64,000 bases of DNA, from assembly GCA_947623455.1 (NCBI GenBank), contig OX392527.1:33038201-33102200 (forward strand). The letters are read 5' to 3'. Below the pieces are notes generated by a model that worked only from the letters and a program-made list of their open reading frames with translations, made no database searches and was not told where the DNA came from. Shown one piece after another: positions 1 to 12,200 of the stretch (position 1 is the first letter of the stretch; each line of letters begins with the position of its first letter). The DNA comes from Mimachlamys varia. Its lineage: Eukaryota > Mollusca > Bivalvia > Pectinida > Pectinidae. A program made the position numbers and the translations under genes.

Positions 1-1052
1 GTGATAGGTATTTGTCTAACTGACGATGTAGTTAGGTCTGTGATAGGTATTTGTCTACTTGACGATGTAGTAAGGTCTGTGATAGGTATTTGTCTACTTG
101 ACGATGTAGTTAGGTATGTGATAGGCATTTGTCTACTTGACGATGTAGTTAGGTATGTGATAGGCATTTGTCTACCTGACGATGTAGTTAGGTATGTGAT
201 AGGCATTTGTCTACTTGATGATGTAGTTAGGTCTGTGATAGGTATTTGTCTACTTGATGATGTAGTAAGGTCTGTGATAGGTATTTGTCTACTTGACGAT
301 GTAGTTAGGTCTGTGATAGGCATTTGTCTACTTGACGATGTAGTAAGGTATGTGATAGGTATTTGTCTACTTGACGATGTCGTTAGATCTGTGACAGGTA
401 TTTGTCTATTTGACGATGTAGTTAGGTATGTAATAGGCATTTGTCTACTTGACGATGTAGTAAGGTCTGTGATAGGTATTTGTCTACTTGACGATGTCGT
501 TAGGTCTGTGATAGGTATTTGTCTACTTGACGATGTAGTTAAGTCTGTGATAGGTATTTGTCTGCTTGACGATGTCGTTAGGTCTGTGATAGGTATTTGT
601 CTACTTGACGATGTAGTTAAGTCTGTGATAGGTATTTGCCTACTTGACGATGTCGTTAGGTCTGTGATAGGTATTTGTCTACTTGACGATGTAGTTAAGT
701 CTGTGATAGGTATTTGTCTACTTGACGATGTCGTTAGGTCTGTGATAGGTATTTGTCTACTTGACGATGTCGTTAGGTCTGTGATAGGTATTTGTCTACC
801 TGACGATGTAGTGAGGTATGTGATAGGTATTTATCTACCTGACGATGTAGTGAGGTCTGTGATAGGTATTTATCTACCTGACGATGTAGTTAGGTCTGTG
901 ATAGGTATTTGTCTACCTGACGATGTAGTTAGGTCTGTGATAGGTATTTGTCTACCTGACGATGTAGTGAGGTATGTGATAGGTATTTATCTACCTGACG
1001 ATGTAGTGAGGTCTGTGATAGGTATTTATCTACCTGACGATGTAGTGAGGTC
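1..1052. repeat. 39-bp minisatellite, about 27 units
   Basis: A 39-bp unit beginning GTGATAGGTATTTGTCTA repeats head to tail from the first base to about 1052. Variation is confined to a few sites: GTAGTTAGG versus GTAGTAAGG or GTCGTTAGG, and TGTCTA versus TATCTA. Because 39 is a multiple of three, one frame stays open with a 13-residue period (VIGICLLDDVVRS). It ends about 85 bases before the first recognisable exon of the TSR gene, so it is most simply intronic sequence of that gene. The array starts outside the window. Translation is not supported: there is no unique sequence upstream, and the change to the unique flank is abrupt. Confidence 0.95.
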
Positions 1053-1136
1053 TGTTTACGAATTACCCTTCCACCACTTCCACATTGCCAATGATCTTAC
1101 TTCATGTCCATTGGTGTGTTTCTAATTCGGTTGCAG

Positions 1137-1279
1137 ATCGTAAACAGACGGCGGCATTGGTTGAGTCGAAGAGTTTCCTGGCCAAGATGCATCAGAGTTA
1201 TCCCAGACTGCGACCTCTCTGTCTACTTAGTCACTGCTTGTATAGTCAGGCAGCCCGTGTGGTGAAGACTGGGGACCTG
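1137..1279 (+). CDS. Receptor gene, first visible exon (unrecognised Cys-containing segment)
   Basis: Acceptor TTGCAG and donor GTACGT bound this exon, with phase 1 in and phase 0 out. It encodes about 48 residues ending KTGDL, with two cysteines (PLCLLSHCLYS). The downstream stretch to 1480 is also open in this frame, but the phase-0 donor is the only choice that joins the next exon without a stop. I recognise no domain. It may be the end of a cysteine-bearing module whose start is outside the window. Confidence 0.6.
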
Positions 1280-4200
1280 GTACGTATACAGACCACAAAG
1301 TGTGGTTCTATTTTGTACCACGTAAGACCCAACCAATCGGTCCAATTTCCCTATATGTTGATAGAGTATAATGTGGATGAATGTTTACTGAATGTAGCTG
1401 TTAAAGTGGAGTTGTCAGCTTGGTTTACATATAAATTCATCAATAATATATCAAATGAATGTCAAGTATTGTATCTTTAAATTTCTGAACGAAGTACCGT
1501 ATTAAACTTTATTTTGTTTTTATTTAAGGATAAATATTGGTCAAGTTTGCAGTGTGTTAAATACAAGCGCGCCTGTCCAGGTGAGTTACAATACTGTACA
1601 TGCAAAGTTTTATCTTGGTCAGTATTACTCCAGTACTCTTACGATATACATATCATTTTGTCTCCGCACTGTTTCAGACTGGAACCGAATCTCAACTTCC
1701 AACGCCATGACTGATTCGTTAGAGTCGTTCGATTTTTTTACCTTTACGAGCCTATCCCCTACCAGTAATCAAAGTTCAAAAGTTTATTACTTTGATTGTT
1801 CAATGCAAGACCCAACTTGGAACCCTGTCGAACTCCATCATTCAAGTTTGTGCTATTTTAGGCATTCCAGCAAGATATTTGTTTTCCTGGGACAAACATG
1901 TTTAAAACTTTTACCAAAATAATTACTGCTGATAAGTATAATAAGAGCGCAGCTCTCGGGCGTCGAACGCCATTGTTTTAGCCCGGAAGTATCCCTTCAC
2001 TGGGGGAAACCGTAAACACGTCACACAATTACGTTACGTCACACTCGGCCTTCACCGGGTATTTCCAGAATGTTGAAAATAACCGGAATATCTTCCAGCT
2101 GATGTCTGTTGCATTTATCTCTGTCGTTGCTTCAGAAGTTATTGTTTTTTCGACTTGCCGACTTTAAATTATGGAACTTTTTGTCATTTTCTGAACCAGT
2201 ATATTAACGATTCTCAGTAAATATCAGAGATTTACTATAAAGCTAACTCCTCTAAAGCTTTGCCTTTGTCATATTATACATGTAGGTGATTTCTGATAAA
2301 TTTTAACACAATTTGTGTTGATATCAGTCTAGACTCTTTATTATGCAAATAAACTGTACCACAATGTCTTAATGCCTAGGTCACACATTCACGGATTTGA
2401 CGTCGGATTAGCTACGGATACGATCCGGCATCATTCGTGGCAATTTGTATTGGTCCGTACCTTTGCGTTTGTAGCCGTAGTCATACGTAGTTGCACCTGT
2501 ATATCCATGACACTTTTTGAGCATGATCAAAATTTGACCACGGATTAAACAACCGACCGTAGTATATCCTTACTAAACGGTATTAGAACTTACTGATCCG
2601 AATTAGTCCCTATTAATCCGTACAAAATACTAATACTATGTTCACCACGTAATTAATCGATTTGGCAAGATTTCTGATACCTGTCCTGATATGATCTTCC
2701 ACAATTCCAGCCTCGTATGAAACAAAAACAAATTAGCTAAAAGCGGGGCACTGCTTGTTCCCATAAAAAAGCCAACAATCATCTGGAAAATCTTTCCTCC
2801 AACTCAACAAAACATATTGTCAACCAGAAATTCAATAATTCGCACTAAATCGTCCTAGGTATATCTTATCTTAGCTTTTGCCCTCCCCCCCCCCCTCCCC
2901 CCACAAAGTAGGTTCCCATTAGCAAATTCCAGCGATAAAATGCTGCTTATAAAGATCCTTTTGTAGTTTGGGTATCCAATATAGGCGAAGTAAGCCAACG
3001 GTTTTCTCATTAGCAGATATCTAGAATCATTGCAATACTGATGTATAGTTGAATGGTATTCCATCTCTCGAAAAACCGGTCATTGCGTATAAGAAGGGTT
3101 ATCTTGCTTAGCAAGCAGGTCTAGCTCGTTTTGCAGACATTAAATGTAAAAGCGTTTGCAAGCAAAGATCAAGTTAATAGAAGTTTTATCTGCAGTCAAA
3201 AACATATTCCATCATGTAGATCGTTGACTGTTGTTCGAAAATATTATAAAATGTTCACCAGAAAGCAGAACTTAACATTTTCTCTTAATATCAATGATTC
3301 AATGTGCCAGCCGACATATTAGCAACAGAAACAAATACTTGTACAAGAACTTGTTATTTACTAAGTCTATGGGTCGTTATTAATGTACACGTGTTTGTCC
3401 TAGTGGACGGGAACTGGGCCTCCTGGACACACTGGTCGAACTGTGAACCTAAGTGTGGGAGTGGGACCCGCTGGAGAGTGAGGAACTGTACCTTTCCTCC
3501 TCCGGAAAATAACGGTCTCATTTGTCGTGGTGCCCTATACCAGGAGGAACCGTGTGTGGGGATGACGTGTGAGAAGAAAGGTAACAACACAGACCTTTAG
3601 GGAGTCTCTATCTGACGGATAGGATATATTGATATAGTCAACAACACAGACCTTTAGGAGACTATATCTGACACAAAGGATACTTTAATGTATAAATGAC
3701 ATGTTGTTTAGGATAATTTGATATAAGCAAATGACATTTTGCTGAAAAATGTTATTCCTATGCTGAGTTTAAGCAATCTGCTTCGGTTAGAGTACTTATG
3801 TACGCCATGAACAATAAGCAAGGTTGGGAAACTATCCAGAATGTCGTTTACCACGAAACAGCTAGAAGTGGCCGGCGATAGCCCAAGTAGGTGTTTCTGG
3901 GTCCGTTGGTTATTGTAACGGAATCGGCATATACGCTTCCAAAACTGAATGTTTCTTATCAACAGGTTATTCATTTTATTTGTTTTAAAGAATATTGTAT
4001 GACAACCGTGGATTTTTCGCCCGACGGATTCGTATAACCTCTTTTGAAATGACCAGTTCTATGGATTCACGGATGTTAAGTAAATGAAAATCATGAAAAA
4101 ATGGTCCCTTTTCCAACTTCCATATTCGAATTGAAAACACCACATTTATTTATGGATATTTAGCAGAGCTTGCGATAAAACGATTATATTGATCCTTGTG

Positions 4201-7200
4201 CAGTTTAGGTATCCACTATGGACGAGGTAGGTCTGTGTCTTTCTCGTTAACCGGTATCTCGAAATATTTTAATACTGATGCATATTTAGGTACAGTAATG
4301 TAGTATTTCATCTTGCGAAAATTCGACCAATGTGAAAGTATGATTACCTTAGTTATCGAGCAGGCCTAGTTCATTTTGCAAACAACAAATGTAATAGCGT
4401 TTGTAAACAACAATCAAATTATTAGATGCTTTGTCTACAGACACAACCACATACTAATAATGTAGACCGTTTAGTGGGATCAAATTACAGGTTGTGTTTT
4501 GTCTTCATTTTGTATAGCAAACGGATTATTTCTTTTAGATAGAGGACCTGGTAGACTTCACCAACTCTTAAAGTGAATCCAAATCAGCATGTTCACGCTT
4601 AGCGTATTGTTATTGTTCATGAAAAAACTCGTGTGGCTTGATGTTGGGAATGATATTCAAATTGCTAGTTGCTATGTGTCCAGCTGGACCATACGCAATA
4701 TATAAGTGAAGGAGCTGTCATTCTAAAGTTATCTATATTAAATTGTTGCAGCATTTGGTTATAATTGACAACATTAGGTGTAATAGGTACACAACATATC
4801 GTTGTACTTAGAAATCGGAAGTATGGTGATATATTAGTTTGAACAGACTTTTGGTGCAAGGTATTGATGATGGTAATGTTAGAATAGAGTTTTCACTTTC
4901 TCATACTTCTTTAAAGCGTACGTTCGTCGTTTTGGTTTTGCTTTATGTCATTACTGAATCCATACTGTAGACATGCTTTCTTTAGAAGTCGAACCTTGAA
5001 TTACAGATTTTTCTGTTGAGATCTACGTGTCTGACTGGACAGTATTCGGACCTTGCTCTGTCAGCTGTGGTCAGTATGGTGTAAAGAAAAAACGGCTGGT
5101 TTGCCTTTCACCTGGTAAATGTGGCGATCTATTAAAGAGAAAAAACAATGAACTCGTCATACATAAGCCTTGTTTCCTAGGACCCTGTCCCGGTAAGTAT
5201 AGAGCATTTTTAACTGGGAAAACAGTCAGGTTTTTAGTTGGATGATTCAACAGGCAAAATGGGCAGTAACCCATATATCTATACGATCTACATTTTAAGA
5301 TGCATTATTGATTATGCTGAATTTTAAAATATTATATTATTGATATTATTATGAACAATTAATAAGAAATACAAAGAATTATTAAGCAACAATATCAATA
5401 AAAGTCTAGTTTTCTAGTTGCGACTTAGACCTATTACCGAACACGGTATGGATTCAGTGTGGGATAATACTCCCGGGCCCAGTTGTTCAAAGAGTGATTA
5501 GCTTAATCACTATTTAACAACATTTTTTCAAACTTTCACCCATGGTATGCTTACAGCATCGTCAATCTACTACATATGAAATAGTACATGTACAAGGACT
5601 TACACAACTAAATAAGCCTATCACAAAGTGTTTCATACGAGTGTAGTCCCAACCGAAAATTTGTTCCCGCTAAGTACAGCGCTTCTGAGTAATTCAGATA
5701 GATAATTGTTGACGTATTCTGCATTGAATGAAATCCATAGATATTCAACCTTACACAAATGTATACTTTTGGTAGATTTTGATATGTGATGGCGGATTGA
5801 TATGGTGTAAAAAAATTAGAGGGTGACCCCGTCCCAATTTCACCGGTTTGAAATGAATATTTCCGGTTGCCCTTTGATGCCTTTGCCATGTTTATATCTG
5901 TAAATCTAGACAGTTGCCACTAGTATTGAGCTTTAAGTAATTAGCTCGAAAGCTTAGTAACATATAGTGAATTATTTAGTTGTGTGAGTCCTACAACCTG
6001 CCTACCACATTATTCCAAAAATATTGAGGTGCATGTACTACTAAAAAAATAATTACTTGTTATGGCATTACGAGTATATATTTACCCAATTGTTTAGCTA
6101 CATGTACCTTATACACATTATACATACATTATACACATTATACATACCTTATACACATTATACATACATTATACACATTATATCTACATTATACACATTA
6201 TATATATGTAACAGGGACCATTCTTTTAGAATATCTCCGCCAGGATTAGAACCCGGGAAATCTTGATTACATTGTACTAGCCGAGTGGTATATTGCAGCT
6301 AATATTTACCAGGGCTGCATACTCTTCCCCCAGGAAAGAACTTTTCCTGGACTATAGTTATTCCCTTGAAGTATCGCCAAGTGTCATTTTATGGTCCCAA
6401 TGTTAAACGTCTCCGCCTGGAGTCGAACCCAGAACCTCTTGCTTACAAGCCATCTGTCAACTTATTTATCTAAAGAGGAAATACCCATGTTGATCGATAA
6501 CAATGCATATTAATAGCTCTGAATTACATTGTAGAGTAACACCCCTGTCGATAACAATGCATGTAGATACCTCTGATTTACATTGTTTAGTTATACCTCT
6601 GTAGGTAGCAATACCAAATTTCTTTATTGGTAGTAATGCATGATAAAACCTCTTTCGGACATTGTATGTAAATAGTTTTAGAGTTAACATTGTATGATTA
6701 TGTATGCTGTTACAGCTGATGGAAAGTGGTCAAGTTGGTCGCAGTATACAGAATGTTCAGCAGAGTGTGGCGAAGGCCGGAAACTCCGGATACGAACATG
6801 TGACGGAATAAACTCCTCGGATGGTGCGGTTTGTACTGGACAGTCAGTCAACGTCACATCCTGTAAAAACAAATGTAAAGGTACAGTTGTTTACTTACTT
6901 CCCTTATCAGGTATTCTAATGAAACTTTTGGATAAAGCATTGCTTTCTGAGTCTTATAGTTTCACCATAGCTCCATTGTACATTGAAGGTTTTCATATGT
7001 TTCATAATTTGATATGTTATGCAAATGTTATACACAGAGGTGATCAGTTTCTAAGAGTAAAATATCACCTCTTTTCTGATTATTTAAACCACGGTTAGCA
7101 TTACAAAGGTTAGACAGTGCACTTCATTTTTACCCTTTCTTAATGTATCATCATCTACTTGAGAGACAAAATGATGTAATTATAATGATCTAACAAGCAT

Positions 7201-9199
7201 GAGTAAGTTTTGTGTCATTGTCATATTATAGTGTTGCTGTTAAATGAAATAAACTCAGCAGGATCATGGCTTTCTCATGATATATTTCTGTAGTTTATAG
7301 TAAGATGTTATTACTAAGAATGTCTGAAGTTCTGATTCCCAGGTTCCAACAAAGTTATTATTTTAGCGGTGCTCTTTCTCAACAGTTCCGCCCTGACTTT
7401 ATACCTCGTATTCTTTATAACTATTGGTGTGGGGTATCTTTTAAATACTTTATGGTATGGGGTATATTTTAAATACTTTATGGTATTGGGTATATTTTAA
7501 ATACTTTATGGTTTGGGGTATATTTTCATATTTTTTGGTATTGGGTGTTCTTTGAACCTGTTGGTGTAAATCATTCTTTATACTCGTTCGTATGGTATGT
7601 TCTGTATGCCTGTTTGCGTTGGATATTCTTCATATAAAATGGTATGGAATATTTTGAAATAATTTGATTTAGTTTGAAACAAACATTTTCATTGGTTTAA
7701 AAAGTTATGTTATAAGCCCATAACGTAAAAAATGACGTCGCCGTTCATGACGTCGCTTCTGATTGGTTGATGCTGCAGCGTATTAATTTGTAAGAGAAAA
7801 GAGTCCATCAATAAAGTTAATTTTCGCAAAGAATGGATGAAATTATATTGATAAACTTGAATTTTTTTTATGTTATGGGGTTATAACACAAAAAACCGGA
7901 GTGTACTCTTATCATAAATTTATTTAGAGTACACTCCGGTTTTTTGTGTTATACCTCCATAACATAAAAAACAGATTCAAGTTAATCCTTAATAACTATA
8001 GGTGTTGGATATTTTTAATACATGACGCTTGTTGGTGTGGATAATTATATCCGCCTTTACGTGTTGGATATTCTTTATACCTGTTTCGTGTTGGCATGGA
8101 ACCTTCTTTATACCTCTATGTTTTAAGTATTAGTTACACCTTTTGGTACGGGATAATTTTTAAATCTGTTGTTGTGGAGTTTTGGTACGGGATAATTTTT
8201 AAATCTGTTGATGTGGATTTTTGGTACGAGATTCTCTTTAAATCTGTTGTTGTGGGACGTCCTTTAGACTTTTGAGTATTGGTCATTCTGCATTTGTGTT
8301 GCTATGGGGCATTGTTTTATTTGTTGGTCTTAGGGATCTTTTATCTATTTCAGCATTGGTGATTTTTTATATCCTTTGATGTCGGGTATCTGTTTACACA
8401 TCTGTTGGTGTGAATCACTCTTTCCATCTATTTGAGCGGGATATTCTGCATCTCTGTACAGTTGATTTTATTTATCTCTGTTGTTATGGAATATGTTTGT
8501 TTTGGAAACTCTTTATACCTGTTGGAGTGTAACATTATTTGAGCACGTGTCTGTCGTTTATTTTGTATATTTGTTGTGAAGGAGCTGTATTTTTATCTGT
8601 AGGTGGGTTTATTTTTATGTATTTTGCAGATCCTACACTGACCAACGAGACAGGAACTGTCACAGCACCGCCATTTGTTCCTGTACAGCAAAAGGTGAAA
8701 TACGGTTTATGTACTTGTCATGGTATAACATAACTGCTAAGATCTGTCCAAATCTTAAGAGATAGTTGCTCTCCCTATTGTATGGAGTCAGAGGCTGTTA
8801 TTGGAATTATAAAAAGATGGCGTTTAGTCAGTAGTGGAAGTTGTGGCCCTTGCCAACCTCCGGAGTTGTTGATAGGCTCTCAACTATGTCAATTATGATA
8901 AAATTCTCTCACCCGACCCAGATATGCTTAAATGAAATAAAAGGGAATTAAAGTTCTTTTTCAAATTATGAATTGCACGACCCTTGAATTTTACGTTTCC
9001 CACTTGGAAGGGGGTACATTTTTGGTATACTTTGTTGATTCAAATGAGTACAAACGGTTCAAATTCTAACAATATTCTTTACAGTACAGACAGACATCTG
9101 CTAAATGAAAATTAAGCAGATGTCTGTCTGTGAAAATTGCCACCAACCCACCCCACTCCCTGAACCCTACGTCCCCTCTTAGAGAGAGAGAGAGAGAGG

Positions 9200-9254
<55 letters not shown>

Positions 9255-12200
9255 GCAGAGAGAGACAGAGAGAGAGACAGAGAGAGAGAGAGTTAATTAT
9301 AGTTTATATACAAAAAAGACCCTTTGGGTAAATTAGAGTCCTGTATTAAAGTAATTAAACGAATTTGGTCAGAATATTCATTTCCAAAAAATACCTACTG
9401 AGGTAAAAAACGTGTACCAAAGTCAGGGTCACTGTCAAATTTTGTGTCTTTATACTGACGAATTTTTTTGATGGCACTGAAAAGCAAAAATTACAAAAGA
9501 CAAGATCACATGGTAAAAGAGGTTAAAGTCAGTGAGCAAAGGTCAAGTGGGGGGGGGGGGGGATTTTTGAGTTTGCAATTGACCAAAATTACTGGATTTA
9601 ATAATAAGATCTAAACTCAATGTTTTTCAAATGATTTCAAGCCTTAAAGGGGGCACTTGTTGACCCTTCAGAGTTTTAGTTCAAACTTGGTGGGGATAAG
9701 TGATCAGTAAGGTGTAAGGACACATGAACAAAAGCTATACTAATACATCAACCTTGGGTAACCGTTAAGGCTAATGGTCTCTTAGTGTTAGCGTATGCGT
9801 CACTCTTCAGACTGCTGCTTAAGTTTCCATGTTCCTTTTGCACAAACTGTATCATTTTTATATGTTGTTTAAGTCCTAGTTTTACATCCATGTTTTGCGT
9901 ATTTGTTTGATAATACTTTCGTTTATTTTTTTTCGAATTGGCCCGTTGTGACCCTATTGTGCTAATGATCATGTTACAATTTATCATTGCATAACAAGGT
10001 AACATATTGACGGTGACAATTTAATATTGCATAACAAGTTAACGAATTGTTTGTGACAATTTAACATTGCATAACAAGTTAACATATTGATGGTGACAAT
10101 TTAACATTGCATAACAAGTTAACTTATTTTTTGTGACAATTTAGTATTGCATAACAAGCTAACGTATTGTTGGTGACAATTTAACATTGCAAAACAAGTA
10201 AACTTATTGTTGGTGACAATTTCATTATTGGTGACAAGTTAACGTTGCATAACAAATTACCTTATTATTGGTAAATTCACATGATGGATTGGTTTATATA
10301 AGCACAGATAATGAATAGTCTTTATGTGATGTTTGATAACTAGTATATATGTGATCTGTGTGGTCTTTTGCGTGTGTATTTCAAATTATATAAAAGACTT
10401 GAAACGACAAACAAATCAGGTGTACAAACAAGTATGTGTGAACAGTTCATAATGCATAAAACTAAGTATATCTACACGTGCATTACAAACAAATGACGTA
10501 GTACCTGCTCATTGTTGTGCCGTTAACCATTCAAAATCTTCTACTGAAATAATAAAAGGCCCGGAGACACATACTTGGCTGGTAGCTTTTTTGGAAGAAG
10601 ATGAGCAAAGTTGAGAACGATATTGGCTAGTTGCAAAGGCCCTATAGATAATGTTTCAACCGCTTTTAGACCTATCGGTTGTGATAATTATTTAAGGATT
10701 AAAGTTTCTTTCTGGTGGTTTTATCAAAGGATAAAGTTCAGTAGGATATCGATAGTTGGAATGGAACGCGAAGCGTTCCATGAAACAATATCGTACTGAA
10801 ATTTATCCTTTGATAAAACCACCAGAAAGAAACTTTAATCCTTATATTTACTGTCCAGACCTTATATTCCCACATATAATTATTTCTTTAAACAGATATT
10901 ATGATACTTACTGCGATGAAATCAAACAGTATCGTTTGGTTTCGGTAGACTGTTGAAACAGCCGCCTTATGAGGTGACGAACTCCCGCGAAATTTCAGTC
11001 AACAAGTAAACAAAAAAGTTCCAAAAGATTACATCTTTTTATTGTTATTTTTTCACATAAGTTCATATATAAATAAACCATACTGTCTTTGTTACTGTTA
11101 TTGTATTAAAAAAAACCCCATTAAAATGCTTCTTATTTATTTCTTAAATAAATTAACACATACTACGCGGCAGCATATTGATCGAGTCTGTAAAGTAGTG
11201 ACGCGGCCTCGTGTTCAAATCGTAACGGGTGTATTACTGCGCGCTGCGCTAATAGGCGCGTGATCCACTGATTTTATCGGAAAATAAAGTTCAGTAGGCA
11301 TTCGTAGAAATGTATAGGCAATATACTATCAATTTCAAACAGACTGTAAATATTATTATATCACGTTGATCTTTTGAGACCATGGTCATACATGTACTCG
11401 GAATTGCTAGTAGCTTGAGATTTTGCATCAATGTAAACACTGAAACCTGTCGTGTCCATGTTATTATCGGCTGTGACCACGACACATTGATTTAATTTTT
11501 TAAAGTTGTGTAATCGACGATTCCAGAGATTAAACATAAGCAAGTGGATAATTACACTTAAGAATGGCGTGTTAAGGATTATATGATAGGATTTTGTCTT
11601 CGGTGGTAATAATGGTCGTCGACATAGTGCGTACATACTAATCATTCATATTTGATAATATTAGGTATGGAGACCTGATCCTAAGAATCCTTATCAGTAC
11701 GAGTTGGAGCCTGGCCGATTTAGTCAATTTACCTATTGGTCAGCTTGGTCACAGTGTTCCAAGTCATGTGAAACCGGACGGAAGTCAAGATCTCGGAAAT
11801 GCACTGTGGCGGGTCGGTGTCTTGGGGAGGTCAGACAAGTGCTCTTTTGCAACACAGACAAATGTCAAGGTAAATTTGTGCTTCACATCTGATTGCAAAT
11901 TTTGTGTAGAGAAATACAAGTGACCGGCATACTCTACCCCATAACAATTATATTTTTTACCGACAGTGAACGGGGGTTGGAGTGAATGGATGGCCTGGTC
12001 ATACTGTAGCGTCACGTGCGGAGATGGGCAGCGGTGGAGATACCGGAAGTGCGATAAACCGCTTCCCCAGTTTGGTGGAACCTGTTTCGGAAAAAACAAA
12101 GAAGAAATGAATTGCAATCTTGGTAATTGCACAGGTATGCTATCCTGTCCTTCAAGCACACAAATATCTATCTATTTTTGAACGACGGTCAGCAGTTCTC

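Noticed and set aside
1..1125. 374-codon repetitive protein (VIGICLLDDVVRS units)
   Set aside because: It is one frame of a 39-bp minisatellite with no unique N-terminus, and the exon model of the adjacent gene uses a different frame and acceptor.
1554..1922. 122-codon open frame after exon 2
   Set aside because: It overlaps exon 2 in another frame and runs into intron; the exon's own frame joins TSR 1 correctly.
6409..6470. Active tRNA gene on the minus strand
   Set aside because: The T arm and anticodon arm are recognisable but the acceptor stem and D arm do not form; better explained as a SINE.
9130..9336. Glu/Arg-rich small protein
   Set aside because: It is the (GA)n microsatellite read in frame.
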